Part shown: positions 55,782-64,000 of the stretch, piece by piece
How positions within the stretch are numbered: position 1 is the stretch's first letter
How the letters are laid out: each line of letters opens with the position of its first letter
Assembly: GCA_943914355.1 (NCBI GenBank)
Contig: CALUBS010000004.1
Coordinates: 43,353 to 107,352, forward strand
DNA from: an uncultured Corynebacterium sp.
GTDB taxonomy: Bacteria; Actinomycetota; Actinomycetes; Mycobacteriales; Mycobacteriaceae
DNA: 64,000 nt
Direction: 5' to 3'
The notes under the pieces: model-generated
Database searches by the model: none
The model's input: the letters and a program-made list of their open reading frames with translations, nothing else
Told to the model about the DNA's origin: nothing
Position numbers and translations under genes: made by a program

Positions 55782-56409
55782 GCAGCAGCGCACCTTTGAG
55801 GTGGCGCTGGCCCGGGCGGGGCTCGGCCCCGTCGCTGGGGTGGATGAAGCCGGCCGCGGTGCGTGCTGCGGCCCCATCACCATCGCCGCCTGCATCCTGC
55901 CCGAGCGCATCGTGGGCGAATTGGATACCTTAACCGATTCCAAGAAGCTCACGCCCCGCCAACGAGAAAAGCTCTTTCCCATCATTAAAGACAAGGCTGT
56001 GGACTGGTCGGTGGTGCATATTGAGGCGGGGGACATCGACAAGCGCGGCATCCAGCACGCGAATACCTCAGGCATGCGCAGGGCGGTAGCGTGCCTGAAC
56101 AAGCGCCCAGGCTATGTGCTTTCCGATGCCCTCTTTATCCCCGGCCTTACCCAACCTCACCTGCCCATTATTGGCGGGGATGCGGCGGCGCGATGCATTG
56201 CGGCGGCAAGCGTGTTGGCCAAGGTAAGCCGGGATCACCTCATGCGGGATCTGGATGAGCGTTTTCCGGGCTATGGCTTGGCTGGGCATAAGGGCTATGG
56301 CACCAAGGCGCACGAGGCCGCGATTGCCGCTTTGGGGGCGAGCCCAGAACACCGCATGAGCTACAGCAATGTGCAGCGCGCCCATGCCCAATTCACTGCG
56401 CGTGCCTAG
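55768..56409 (+). CDS. rnhB: Ribonuclease HII
   Basis: 213 residues. Conserved [17 protein letters not shown] (first Asp-Glu of the active site), [23 protein letters not shown] (another acidic position) and GAHxKGYG-like [13 protein letters not shown]. It removes ribonucleotides and RNA from DNA. ATG 55768 lies inside lepB2 and has CCAGG four to nine bases upstream; other in-frame starts are further upstream. Confidence 0.93.
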   Translation: MRRLKQQRTFEVALARAGLGPVAGVDEAGRGACCGPITIAACILPERIVGELDTLTDSKKLTPRQREKLFPIIKDKAVDWSVVHIEAGDIDKRGIQHANTSGMRRAVACLNKRPGYVLSDALFIPGLTQPHLPIIGGDAAARCIAAASVLAKVSRDHLMRDLDERFPGYGLAGHKGYGTKAHEAAIAALGASPEHRMSYSNVQRAHAQFTARA

Positions 56410-56471
56410 CGAAAATTGTGGTTTCTGCGCGCTAAGCTAGGGCGAGCTATCCCATCTTTTGGAGGTCCACA

Positions 56472-56777
56472 GTGAGTGCAGAGGAACTCGAAAACTACGA
56501 GGCAGAGGTAGAGCTGTCCCTTTACCGCGAATATCGCGATGTCGTCAGCCAGTTTTCTTATGTCGTAGAAACCGAGCGTCGTTTCTACCTGGCCAATGCC
56601 GTAGAACTGATTCCCCATACCGCCGGGCCCGATGTGTACTACGAGGTGCGCATGTCCGATGCCTGGGTATGGGATATGTATCGTTCCGCGCGCTTTGTGC
56701 GCTACGTTCGCGTCATTACCTACAAGGACGTCAATATCGAGGAATTGGATAAGCCGGATTTCATCATGCCGGACTAG
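56472..56777 (+). CDS. DUF2469-family protein
   Basis: 101 residues. Begins MSAEELENYEAEVELSLYREYRDVV, with FSYVVETERRFYLANAVEL and FVRYVRVITYKDVNIEEL. It is a small, highly conserved actinobacterial protein always near rnhB, dprA and lepB; the function is not known to me. GTG 56472 is preceded by TTTTGGAGG. Confidence 0.9.
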   Translation: MSAEELENYEAEVELSLYREYRDVVSQFSYVVETERRFYLANAVELIPHTAGPDVYYEVRMSDAWVWDMYRSARFVRYVRVITYKDVNIEELDKPDFIMPD

Positions 56778-56814
56778 GGCTTAGCGCGCCTGTCAACTCG
56801 GTGCCCGCTGCATT

Positions 56815-56875
56815 CCGCCGCAGCTGTGGATAACTCTTCGTGATGTCGAAGTTATTCACAGCTGCGGCGGTTTTC
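56815..56875 (+). terminator. Very long hairpin terminator containing two inverted DnaA-box-like 9-mers
   Basis: CCGCCGCAGCTGTG at 56815-56828 pairs perfectly with CACAGCTGCGGCGG at 56857-56870; one G/T mismatch, then ATAACT at 56830-56835 pairs with AGTTAT at 56850-56855. TTTT follows. TGTGGATAA at 56825-56833 (reverse complement TTATCCACA) and TTATTCACA at 56852-56860 each match the DnaA-box consensus TTWTNCACA and face each other. Confidence 0.75.
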
Positions 56876-56960
56876 TGGTTTTCGGGCTTGTAGCCTGCCC
56901 GCATCCTGCGGTGTTCTGTGCGTGTAGTACAAAACAGCACGAAAGAAAAGGACACCGCAC

Positions 56961-57359
56961 ATGCAATTTGCATCAGATAAACACTTGGCCACGAAACGTC
57001 CTCGGTATAGACAACAGCTAGGCAAGCGGGGCGAATCATTTGCCGCGCGCTACCTCCGCCAGCGGGGATCCGAGATCATCGCCGCAAACGTTAGCTACCG
57101 CGTGGGAGAAATCGATCTGATCGCCCGCGAGCCAGATGGCACCATCGTCTTCGTCGAGGTGAAAACCCGCTCTACAGCGAGCTTTGGCATAGCTGAGGCC
57201 GTAACTCCACACAAGCTTTCGCGCATGCGCAGGGCCGCCGTCCAATGGTTAGATGGCAAGCCACTTTCCACAGTGCGCTTTGATGTCATAGCCCTCGTGG
57301 CCAAAGGCGAGGGCTTTGAGCTAGAACACTTTACGGGGGTCGACGATGGCTCTCGGTAA
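56961..57359 (+). CDS. YraN/UPF0102-family endonuclease-like protein
   Basis: 132 residues. The PD-(D/E)XK-like core is visible: G-x-x-GE (LGKRGESFAARYLRQRG), VGEIDLIAREPDGTIVFVEVKTRS (Glu, Asp and EVK), then HKLSRMRRAAVQWL. Predicted to be a Holliday-junction resolvase-like nuclease. AAAGGA at 56946-56951 supports ATG 56961. Its 3' end overlaps the ComM-like gene by 14 bp. Confidence 0.92.
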   Translation: MQFASDKHLATKRPRYRQQLGKRGESFAARYLRQRGSEIIAANVSYRVGEIDLIAREPDGTIVFVEVKTRSTASFGIAEAVTPHKLSRMRRAAVQWLDGKPLSTVRFDVIALVAKGEGFELEHFTGVDDGSR

Positions 57360-58911
57360 ATGTTTAGCAGTCTCCCTACACGGCGTGCTCGCCCGTGTTA
57401 TCAACGTCGAAGCGAATGTGGGGCACGGGCTTCCCGGAATCCATGTGGTGGGGCATGCGGATACTGCGATATCTGAATCCCGCGACCGCATCAAGACCGC
57501 CGCCGCGAATTCCCGCCTGCCGTGGCCGAAAACCAAGGTCATCGTGTCCATGTCGCCGGCCTCTTTACCAAAATCAGGCTCCCACTTTGACCTGCCCATG
57601 GCCCTTGCGATTCTCGCCGCCCACGTAGAACAGCACGGTGCTGATTACGCGCGCTCCGTGCAGGCACCCAGCCGGGTTCTCGAAGAAACCTTGGTGCTCG
57701 GGGAGCTGGGCCTGGACGGCACGGTTAGAGCAGTCCCCGGCATTATCCCAGCACTTCTTGCCGCCCGCGAGGAGGGCATTACTACGTTGGTTATTCCGCC
57801 AGGAAATGCCGCCGAGGCCACCCTCGTGCCCGATATGAATGTCTTGGTTGCAGCCACGCTCTTTGATGCCTTTGCGTGGGCGCTAGGAGAGCGTGGCCTG
57901 CCTCGGGCAGCCGAGTGCTGCTCTGACCACCCCGCACCGGCACCCACACAGGAACGGCTCGACTATTGCGATATAGCCGGGCAGCACCATGCGAAGTGGG
58001 CGGCAGAAGTCGCCGCTGCCGGTGGACACCACCTGTTGATGATCGGCCCACCGGGCTCGGGAAAATCCATGATCGCCTCGCGCCTGCCCAGCATCCTTCC
58101 GGACCTGAGCCCAGACCAGATGGTAGAAACCACCGCTATCCACTCACTGACAGGAACCCCCGGAGAAGTGGTCTCCCATGCTCCCTTCATCGCCCCGCAC
58201 TCTTCGGTCACCCGCGCAGCCCTCCTCGGTGGTGGAAGTGGCTATCCTCGCCCAGGTGCGGTGAGCCTGGCCCATAATGGGGTGCTCTTCCTCGATGAAG
58301 TCAGCGAGGTAAGCGCACCGGTCCTCGACGGCATGCGGGCGCCTTTAGAAGAAGGCCATGTCCGCCTAGCACGCGCGCAGCAAGAAATAGACTACCCGGC
58401 GCGTTTCCAGCTCATTATGGCCGCCAATCCCTGCCGGTGCGCTGCCGAGGATCCCTCGAAATGCACCTGCAATCCGCATGACCGGCTTAATTATCTATCG
58501 AACCTGTCTGGGCCCTTGCGTGACCGCTTGGACATGGTGGTCACCCTGTCTGGGCAGTCAGCCACCATTAACGCGGAGGGCGAAGAATCATCTTCCGCCA
58601 TTGCTGAGCGCGTCGCCGCAGCCCGTGACCGCGCCCGGGCACGCTGGGTAGCTGATGACATTCCGGCACGCGTCAACGGCGCCGTGTCCTCGTCCTATTT
58701 GCGCCGACACCGCCCAGCTTCCGAGTCCGCGATGATCATGCTGTCTGCCTACTTAGCCGAAGGCGAGATTTCGCAGCGCGGTATCGACCGCGTCCTGCGC
58801 GTGTCGTGGACCTTGGCCGATCTGCACGGAAGCTCTAGGCCGGATCTTGCGGAAGTGGGCCAAGCTCTCGACCTTCGCTCGAGCCAGACGGTGGGGAGGA
58901 TTTCGGCATGA
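57346..58911 (+). CDS. comM: YifB/ComM-like Mg-chelatase-family AAA ATPase
   Basis: 521 residues. N-terminal Lon-protease-like domain (VEANVGHGLPGIHVVGHADTAISESRDRIKTA), Walker A GPPGSGKSMIASRLPSILP, Walker B GVLFLDEVSE, then the zinc-binding insert NPCRCAAEDPSKCTCNP and the C-terminal AAA lid. In Gram-negatives ComM is a helicase for natural transformation; the actinobacterial role is unproven. ATG 57346 overlaps the YraN-like gene; dprA follows with a 4-bp overlap. Confidence 0.92.
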   Translation: MALGKCLAVSLHGVLARVINVEANVGHGLPGIHVVGHADTAISESRDRIKTAAANSRLPWPKTKVIVSMSPASLPKSGSHFDLPMALAILAAHVEQHGADYARSVQAPSRVLEETLVLGELGLDGTVRAVPGIIPALLAAREEGITTLVIPPGNAAEATLVPDMNVLVAATLFDAFAWALGERGLPRAAECCSDHPAPAPTQERLDYCDIAGQHHAKWAAEVAAAGGHHLLMIGPPGSGKSMIASRLPSILPDLSPDQMVETTAIHSLTGTPGEVVSHAPFIAPHSSVTRAALLGGGSGYPRPGAVSLAHNGVLFLDEVSEVSAPVLDGMRAPLEEGHVRLARAQQEIDYPARFQLIMAANPCRCAAEDPSKCTCNPHDRLNYLSNLSGPLRDRLDMVVTLSGQSATINAEGEESSSAIAERVAAARDRARARWVADDIPARVNGAVSSSYLRRHRPASESAMIMLSAYLAEGEISQRGIDRVLRVSWTLADLHGSSRPDLAEVGQALDLRSSQTVGRISA

Positions 58912-60089
58912 GTGAGCTTGATTTATCCACTCCACTTGCCACGTGGGCATATCTCAATCGCGTGGTTGAGGGCCCGTCTGCCTCCTTGCAGGCCTTGCTG
59001 GAGCACCATTCGGCGGAAGAGATTGCCCACGGGATTTATCACCGAGCCGATTGGATCGGGCCGCTTTTGGCCCGCACTGCCTCGCGGTTTGATTGGGTGC
59101 GGCAAAAAGAAGATCTCGCTGCGGCAGAGCGCGTAGGGGCGCGCTTGATTACGGCCGATAGCCCGGAGTGGCCGACAGAGGAATTCTCTTCTGCCTTCGG
59201 TTTCTACCAGAATGGCGCGGACGCGCCGGCCACATTCGATGAACAAGCAGTGCCGCCACATAGCTTGTGGGTACGCGGCTCAGCACTCAGACCCGAGGTA
59301 GGGCAGGCCGTAGGGATCGTGGGCACGCGCGCCATTTCGCGCTATGGGTGGCAGGCAACCCAAAGCGTGGTCTCAGGCCTGGTAAACCACGAATGGACGA
59401 TCGTCTCCGGCGGTGCATTGGGCGTAGATACCGTGGCGCATGAGACCGCCTTACACAATGCGGGGCGCACCGTTGCGGTAGCCGCATGCGGAATCGACAA
59501 GAATTATCCGGCCCGCAATGGTGGACTCTTCGATCAGATTGCCGATAATGGCTGCATCGTCTCCGAATTCGCCCCCGAGACAGCACCCAAGCGGCATCGC
59601 TTCCTTATTCGCAACCGCCTTGTTGCAGCGCTGAGCCAAGGAATCGTGGTCATGGAAGCCGCGTATCGTTCCGGCGCGCTTAATACCCTCAACTGGGCGG
59701 AAGCTTTAGGGCGCGTTGCCATGGCCGTGCCGGGACCAATTACGACGAGCGGCTCGCTCGGGTGCCACCAGCGCATCCAAGACGGGCGGGCCCAGTTGGT
59801 CGCCAGCGCCGATGAAGTTCGCGTCCTAGTCAGCCGCGCCGGGACGGTCGATCCGGAGGCGCAATATGAGATGAATTTTGCGGCGTCCTTAACGCAGCGG
59901 CTATCGCGGAATGAGTTACGTGTTTTTGATGCGACCCCGCCGCCGGGACGCCCTGCAGCCACCGCTGAAGATATTGCACGCGACGCGGGATTCCGCCTTC
60001 CTCTTACTATCCACTTATTGCTTACCCTAGAGAAAATGTGCGTGATCGTGCGGGAAGGAAATAACTGGGTTCGCTTAGAGATGGGCTGA
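58908..60089 (+). CDS. dprA: DNA processing protein DprA
   Basis: 393 residues. Rossmann-like DprA domain with VGIVGTRAISRYGWQATQSV, TIVSGGALGVDTVAHETAL, PKRHRFLIRNRLVAALS and VVMEAAYRSGALNTLNWA; a winged-helix-type C-terminal segment follows. DprA loads RecA on single-stranded DNA. ATG 58908 overlaps the comM stop by four bases. Together with YraN and ComM it forms the usual genome-maintenance cluster. Confidence 0.95.
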   Translation: MSELDLSTPLATWAYLNRVVEGPSASLQALLEHHSAEEIAHGIYHRADWIGPLLARTASRFDWVRQKEDLAAAERVGARLITADSPEWPTEEFSSAFGFYQNGADAPATFDEQAVPPHSLWVRGSALRPEVGQAVGIVGTRAISRYGWQATQSVVSGLVNHEWTIVSGGALGVDTVAHETALHNAGRTVAVAACGIDKNYPARNGGLFDQIADNGCIVSEFAPETAPKRHRFLIRNRLVAALSQGIVVMEAAYRSGALNTLNWAEALGRVAMAVPGPITTSGSLGCHQRIQDGRAQLVASADEVRVLVSRAGTVDPEAQYEMNFAASLTQRLSRNELRVFDATPPPGRPAATAEDIARDAGFRLPLTIHLLLTLEKMCVIVREGNNWVRLEMG

Positions 60090-60097
60090 AAAGGAAG

Positions 60098-60103
60098 TAA
60101 ACT
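60098..60103 (+). promoter_or_regulatory. -10 box for probable leaderless xerC transcript
   Basis: TAAACT with eight bases to ATG 60112 and no ribosome-binding site. Confidence 0.45.
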
Positions 60104-60111
60104 CATGGGGT

Positions 60112-61029
60112 ATGAGTGATAAACGGAAGGCTGCAGAAAGCAATGCTCCGGTGGGGCAAATGGATGAGGCCATCGAGGATTTTGCGGACTTCCAGCTCCA
60201 GGTCAAAGGCCGTGCGGAGGCCACGGTGCGTGGCTACCGCGCGGACTTAAAAAACCTGGCCCAAGACATCGATACTTTTGCGGACTTTAACCTCAATAAC
60301 CTGCGGCAGTGGCTGGGCAACGCGGTTGCAGAAGGCAAAGCGCGCGCAACGCTGGCACGCAGGACTGCTTCAGTTAAAGCCTTTTCTACCTGGGCGGAAA
60401 GGGAAGGCTACCTAAGCCGTGATGTCGCGGCACGATTGGTAACACCGAAGGTGGGCCAGCATCTCCCAACGGTCATGGCGCCGCAACAGGCGGGTGAACT
60501 TGTGGGCAACGCCGTTTCAGTCGATGAAGCCCATTTTCAGCGCGATAGCGCCATTTTGGAGCTGCTCTATGCCACCGGAATGCGCGTTGCGGAATTGGCC
60601 CGCCTCGATATCGGGGACGTGGACTTTAAGCGTTCCACCGCGCGCGTTACTGGTAAGGGAAACAAGCAAAGGGTCGTGCCCTTCGGTACCGCCGCAACCG
60701 ATGCCCTGCAGCAGTGGATAGATGGCGGGCGCAAAGAACTGGCGCGGGGAGATACCCAGGCCATTTTTGTGGGTAGTAGGGGAGCGCGCATTGATCAGCG
60801 CCAGGTGCGACGTATCGTGGAAAAAGCCGCAGCGGTTACGGGCACAAGCGGGCTCACACCGCACGGGGTGCGCCACCTTGCGGCTACTCACCTCCTAGAA
60901 GGCGGGGCGGATCTGCGCGTGGTCCAAGAGCTACTGGGCCATTCATCTTTGAGTACCACACAGATTTATACGCATGTCTCCGCGAAGCGGTTAAAGCAGG
61001 TTTATACTCAGGCGCACCCGCGGGCCTGA
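60112..61029 (+). CDS. xerC: Tyrosine recombinase XerC
   Basis: 305 residues. SAM-like N-domain (FADFQLQVKGRAEATVRGYRADL), catalytic domain with Arg in LYATGMRVAELARLDIGD, Lys in GKGNKQRVVPF, HGVRHLAATHLLEGGADLR (H-x-x-R) and LGHSSLSTTQIYTHVS with the nucleophile Tyr. It resolves chromosome dimers at dif with XerD, which lies elsewhere. No dif-like site is seen in the window. Start ATG 60112. Confidence 0.94.
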   Translation: MSDKRKAAESNAPVGQMDEAIEDFADFQLQVKGRAEATVRGYRADLKNLAQDIDTFADFNLNNLRQWLGNAVAEGKARATLARRTASVKAFSTWAEREGYLSRDVAARLVTPKVGQHLPTVMAPQQAGELVGNAVSVDEAHFQRDSAILELLYATGMRVAELARLDIGDVDFKRSTARVTGKGNKQRVVPFGTAATDALQQWIDGGRKELARGDTQAIFVGSRGARIDQRQVRRIVEKAAAVTGTSGLTPHGVRHLAATHLLEGGADLRVVQELLGHSSLSTTQIYTHVSAKRLKQVYTQAHPRA

Positions 61030-61036
61030 GCGAAAC

Positions 61037-61558
61037 TCATAGAGGCTTAAGCCGGATGACCGGCATATCTAGCAGGCTTAGTGGGTCGATATAGCTGTCT
61101 TTGGCGATTCGGGCGCCCCAATGCAGCCCTGGTGTGCCGTCTACTGGGTGGCCGAGCTTGCCTATAGTTTGTCCCTCGCGCACTTCTTGGCCTTGGATAA
61201 CGCTCGCATGCACTGGTTGATACGTGGTGCGAATGCCATCGGCATGGTCAATCGAAATAACCGGGGTGCCTGCAACGGTGCCGACAAAAGCGACGGTGCC
61301 GGATTCGGCGGCGACGACTGGGCCGCCTATTCGCAGGGCCATATCGACGCCGCGGTGTCCGGCGCTCCACTTATGCTCGGGCTTATCAAAGCCGCGTAGC
61401 ACCCGAACCGGGCGCGTCTTTCCGGAGGCAGGATCGACATATGCGGCAGCGGGTACCGCGCACAGTAGCACTAGCGCACCAGTCAGGATGGTGGTGACGG
61501 TGGGGAGAAGGGGGCATCGGCAAGCGGCGTTGTTGTGTGGTCGTAGCAAACGGTTCAT
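61037..61558 (-). CDS. M23-type peptidoglycan hydrolase-like secreted protein
   Basis: 173 residues. Residues about 17-40 form a signal peptide (LPTVTTILTGALVLLCAVPAAAY with AAA/Y cleavage). The zinc-site motif HRGVDMA (H-x3-D) is present, and the second H of the HxH motif survives in PGLHWGARI. The first His of HxH, the catalytic one in LytM-type enzymes, is Gly here. So this may be a non-catalytic homologue. ATG 61558; a longer frame upstream is not protein-like. Convergent with xerC (7-bp gap) and divergent from rpsB. Confidence 0.85.
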   Translation of the reverse strand: MNRLLRPHNNAACRCPLLPTVTTILTGALVLLCAVPAAAYVDPASGKTRPVRVLRGFDKPEHKWSAGHRGVDMALRIGGPVVAAESGTVAFVGTVAGTPVISIDHADGIRTTYQPVHASVIQGQEVREGQTIGKLGHPVDGTPGLHWGARIAKDSYIDPLSLLDMPVIRLKPL

Positions 61559-61950
61559 GGGGGCACAGTGTGAAGCGTTGGGCCAATATTGTCCTGCGAA
61601 GCGTGGATTAGCTGTGGATAAATTGACAGCGTTGGGGCGGAAGAAACTCGAGTGACAATCGAGATGCAGCGGCCAGAGGAACTTGTGGAAAAGTGCTCGT
61701 TCGGTTTGGAAAATCCAGCTGGCTGGGATTATTGTCTTTTGTAGCAGTGTGTCCGCTGGGTGGTAATCATCACGGAGGCATTGACTACGCGCGACGAAGT
61801 TGTCGCATCCTGCATTAAGGATGTGGCGGTCCGATAGCTGACGTGGTCCTTGGAAACAAGGTGTTAGCAGGGCCTTCGTTGCTAGGGTGCGGAATAAAAC
61901 ACCGCACATTTGGAAAAACCGAAAGACAATTAAAAGAAAGCGAGCGAATC
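61559..61950. other. Intergenic region between M23 gene and rpsB (392 bp)
   Basis: Contains TGTGGATAA (61613-61621) and TGTGGAAAA (61684-61692), both DnaA-box-like and in the same orientation; a -10-like TAGGGT (61883-61888); and an inverted repeat GTGCGG/CCGCAC at 61887-61907 in the probable rpsB leader. No gene seen. Confidence 0.45.
61887..61907 (+). promoter_or_regulatory. Small hairpin in the rpsB leader
   Basis: GTGCGG, 9-nt loop AATAAAACA, CCGCAC, 44 nt before ATG 61951. May take part in ribosomal-protein autoregulation; unproven. Confidence 0.35.
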
Positions 61951-62784
61951 ATGGCAGTTGTAACCATGCGCGAGCTCCTCGACGCTGGTGTGCATTTTGG
62001 CCACCAGACCCGTCGCTGGAACCCGAAGATGCGTCGTTTCATCTTCACTGACCGTAACGGCATCTACATCATCGACCTGCAGCAGACGCTGACCTACATC
62101 GATGAGGCATACGAATTCGTTAAGGAAACCGTCGCTCACGGTGGCACCATCCTTTTCGTTGGCACCAAGAAGCAGGCGCAGGAAGCAGTTGCTGAAGAAG
62201 CAACCCGCGTTGGCATGCCTTATGTCAACCACCGTTGGTTGGGCGGCATGCTCACCAACTTCCAGACCGTGTCCAAGCGTCTGAAGCGCATGAAGGAGCT
62301 TCAGGCTATGGATGAGCGTGAGGACGGCTACAAGGGCCGTACCAAGAAGGAAGTTTTGATGCTTAACCGCGAGCGCGCCAAGCTTGAGCGCGTTCTGGGC
62401 GGCATCTCCGAGATGGCTAAGACCCCGTCCGCACTGTGGATTGTTGACACCAACAAGGAGCACATCGCGGTTAAGGAAGCTCACAAGCTGAACATCCCGG
62501 TTGTTGCCATCTTGGACACCAACTGCGACCCGGATGATGTTGACTTCCCGATCCCGGGCAACGATGACGCAATCCGTTCCACCAAGCTGCTGTCCGGCAT
62601 CGTGGCTTCTGCCGTCGAAGAGGGCAAGAAGGCTCGCGAGGAGCGTCAGCTTGCAGCCGCTAAGGAAGCTGCCGGCGATTCCGCAGAGAAGGAACAGCGC
62701 GATGCTGAGGCTGCTGCAGCCGCATCCGACCCTGCTTCTGCAGAAAAGACCGAGGAAGCACCCGCAGACAAGCCTGCACAGTAG
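61951..62784 (+). CDS. rpsB: 30S ribosomal protein uS2
   Basis: 277 residues. [27 protein letters not shown], the rpsB signature [17 protein letters not shown] and [28 protein letters not shown] are conserved. The last 45 residues are an Ala/Glu/Lys-rich tail that is typical of actinobacterial uS2. AAAGCGAG precedes ATG 61951. The tsf gene follows 305 bp later with its own hairpins and promoter region. Confidence 0.97.
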   Translation: MAVVTMRELLDAGVHFGHQTRRWNPKMRRFIFTDRNGIYIIDLQQTLTYIDEAYEFVKETVAHGGTILFVGTKKQAQEAVAEEATRVGMPYVNHRWLGGMLTNFQTVSKRLKRMKELQAMDEREDGYKGRTKKEVLMLNRERAKLERVLGGISEMAKTPSALWIVDTNKEHIAVKEAHKLNIPVVAILDTNCDPDDVDFPIPGNDDAIRSTKLLSGIVASAVEEGKKAREERQLAAAKEAAGDSAEKEQRDAEAAAAASDPASAEKTEEAPADKPAQ

Positions 62785-62892
62785 GCCTGCCTCTTGTGAG
62801 GATTCTTTCTTAACTGCACTTAATTGAATACCCCACGCACATTTTGGTGTGGGGCAGCTAGGGAATAATTCCTGTAAAAGGCTGTTTACCTG

Positions 62893-62932
62893 ACCCCTAC
62901 CACCGTGTGCTACGGCGGTGGGGGTTACTTTT
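62893..62932 (+). terminator. Terminator after rpsB
   Basis: ACCC/GGGT and CCACCG/CGGTGG stems with a CTA bulge and short loop, followed by TACTTTT. A weaker hairpin precedes it at 62831-62854. Confidence 0.65.
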
Positions 62933-62947
62933 ATCTATGCTGGAGGC

Positions 62948-62961
62948 GGCTAAAATTAGCC
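62948..62961. promoter_or_regulatory. Inverted repeat with -10-like TAAAAT before tsf
   Basis: GGCTAA-AA-TTAGCC, 6-bp arms around two bases, enclosing TAAAAT at 62951-62956; about 130 nt before the tsf ATG. Confidence 0.35.
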
Positions 62962-63089
62962 TCAGTACGACCGCATTGATGAAGGCAAAATGGGGTAGAT
63001 TTCCCCACCCAAAGACGGCGCGAGACCGCTACTTCGGCTACGCTGTCTCAACGAACATTGATTGATTTTCAAGGAGGATCGCCCTAACT

Positions 63090-63902
63090 ATGGCGAACTA
63101 CACTGCTGCAGACGTGAAGGCACTGCGCGAAGCAACTGGCTCCGGCATGCTCGATTGCAAGAAGGCCCTGGAAGAAAACGGCGGCGACTACGACAAGGCC
63201 GTTGAATTCCTGCGCATCAAGGGCGCTAAGAACGTGTCCAAGCGCGCTGACCGCGAGGCTACCGAGGGTCTCGTTGCCGTATCCGGCAACACCATGGTTG
63301 AGATCAACTGTGAGACCGACTTCGTGGCAAAGAACGAAGGCTTCCAGTCCTTCGCTAACAAGATTGTTGAAGCTGCAGCCGCAGCCAAGGCTAACTCCCC
63401 GGAAGAACTCAACAACGTAGAGATCGACGGCCAGAAGGTCTCCGAGTTCGTTGACCAGGAGTCCGCAAAGACCGGTGAGAAGCTGCAGGCACGTCGTGCA
63501 GTCACTGTCGATGGCGACAATGTTGCTGTCTACTTGCACCAGCGTTCCGCTGACCTGCCTCCTGCAGTCGGTGTCTTGGTTTCCTACGAAGGCAACAAGG
63601 AAGGTGCACACGCTGCCGCACTGCAGATTGCAGCTATGAACGCTGAGTACCTGAAGCGCGAAGACGTTCCTGCAGAGATCGTCGAGAAGGAGCGCTCCAT
63701 CGCTGAGGCCACCACTCGTGAGGAGGGCAAGCCGGAGGCTGCTCTTCCAAAGATCGTGGAAGGCCGCCTGAACGGCTTCTACAAGTCCGTTGTCTTGCTG
63801 GAGCAGGCTTCCTTGTCCGATAACAAGAAGACCGTCAAGCAGGTCGCAGAAGAGGCCGGCACCACCATTACCGGCTTCGTCCGCTACGAGGTTGGCGCTT
63901 AA
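63090..63902 (+). CDS. tsf: Translation elongation factor Ts
   Basis: 270 residues. Signatures [22 protein letters not shown] and [12 protein letters not shown], plus the dimerisation domain with [19 protein letters not shown]. It recycles EF-Tu-GDP. AAGGAGGA at 63073-63080 is the ribosome-binding site for ATG 63090. It follows rpsB as in nearly all bacteria. Confidence 0.97.
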   Translation: MANYTAADVKALREATGSGMLDCKKALEENGGDYDKAVEFLRIKGAKNVSKRADREATEGLVAVSGNTMVEINCETDFVAKNEGFQSFANKIVEAAAAAKANSPEELNNVEIDGQKVSEFVDQESAKTGEKLQARRAVTVDGDNVAVYLHQRSADLPPAVGVLVSYEGNKEGAHAAALQIAAMNAEYLKREDVPAEIVEKERSIAEATTREEGKPEAALPKIVEGRLNGFYKSVVLLEQASLSDNKKTVKQVAEEAGTTITGFVRYEVGA

Positions 63903-63952
63903 GTTTAAGCCCGCTTTTTAGCCTTTAAAGCCCACGGGAGGAGTGTGAACTG

Positions 63953-63998
63953 CTCCCCATTAGTTGGACTGAGAAATCAGTTACCGACTAGTGGGGAG
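63953..63998 (+). terminator. Probable terminator after tsf, at the window edge
   Basis: CTCCCCA at 63953-63959 pairs with TGGGGAG at 63992-63998; TAGT/ACTA and GG/CC continue the stem inward. Any T tract would lie beyond the window. Confidence 0.65.
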
Positions 63999-64000
63999 TA

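Larger units (their letters stand above)
62785..63089. other. Intergenic region between rpsB and tsf (305 bp)
   Basis: Holds two hairpins, CCCCAC/GTGGGG at 62831-62854 and a stronger one at 62893-62921 followed by TTTT, then an inverted repeat over a -10-like TAAAAT (62948-62961). No gene seen. Confidence 0.6.

Noticed and set aside
60112-61029. Integrase of a mobile element
   Set aside because: Sequence and neighbours (dprA, rpsB) indicate the chromosomal XerC; no attachment repeats or phage genes surround it.

Overview
The window is a contiguous piece of chromosome from a high-GC Gram-positive bacterium, almost certainly a Corynebacterium. The evidence is gene order and content: a histidine operon hisD-hisC-hisB-(55-aa membrane protein)-(MFS)-hisH-hisA-impA-hisF-hisI followed by a lone indole-glycerol-phosphate synthase, lgt and pyk; the actinobacterial run SepIVA-like, YceD, rnc, mutM, acyP, smc, ftsY; the PII pair glnK-glnD in front of ffh; the run lepB, rnhB, DUF2469, YraN, comM-like, dprA, xerC, M23, rpsB, tsf; and an AmtR-like box in front of gdhA. 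I cannot name the species. There is no rRNA, tRNA, CRISPR array, prophage or insertion sequence that I can see; this is mainly core genome.

Layout. 0-3 kb: a TetR regulator cut by the window edge, a lipoprotein, a small membrane protein and a YbjN-like protein. 3-13.4 kb: histidine biosynthesis steps hisI, A, H/F, B, C and D (hisG, hisE and hisN are not here) with a transporter and an inositol-phosphatase-like protein embedded, then a Trp-associated membrane protein, trpC and lgt. 13.5-19.3 kb: pyruvate kinase, an M20 amidohydrolase, glycerate kinase and NADP-type glutamate dehydrogenase. 19.5-30.8 kb: septation, RNA processing, DNA repair and chromosome segregation genes ending in ftsY, whose reading frame is interrupted by one in-frame TAG. 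31-37.2 kb: a six-gene Mrp/Mnh cation/proton antiporter operon with fused A and B subunits. 37.4-41.6 kb: glnK, glnD, ffh. 41.7-48.7 kb: an OafA/SGNH acyltransferase, rpsP, a cupin-TetR pair, rimM-trmD and two unknowns. 48.8-54.1 kb: tex, a YhgE/Pip-type membrane protein and rplS. 54.3-64 kb: two overlapping signal peptidase I genes, rnhB, DUF2469, YraN, a ComM-like ATPase, dprA, xerC, an M23 protein, rpsB and tsf.

Nitrogen control is represented at three points: gdhA with its AmtR-like box, the PII protein GlnK, and its modifying enzyme GlnD. The SRP pathway is represented by ffh and ftsY, and export and lipoprotein processing by lgt and the two lepB genes. Many genes (lgt, the 16.2-kb unknown, sepIVA-like, alsT, smc, rimM, lepB, xerC) have a TANNNT-type -10 box only 6-8 nt before the start codon and no convincing ribosome-binding site, suggesting leaderless mRNAs.

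I found no clearly new multi-gene system. The observations most worth checking are the in-frame amber codon in ftsY; a long terminator hairpin whose arms carry two inverted DnaA-box-like 9-mers; the palindrome in the Mrp operon leader; glnK-glnD without amtB; the tandem signal peptidases; and the M23 protein lacking one catalytic histidine.
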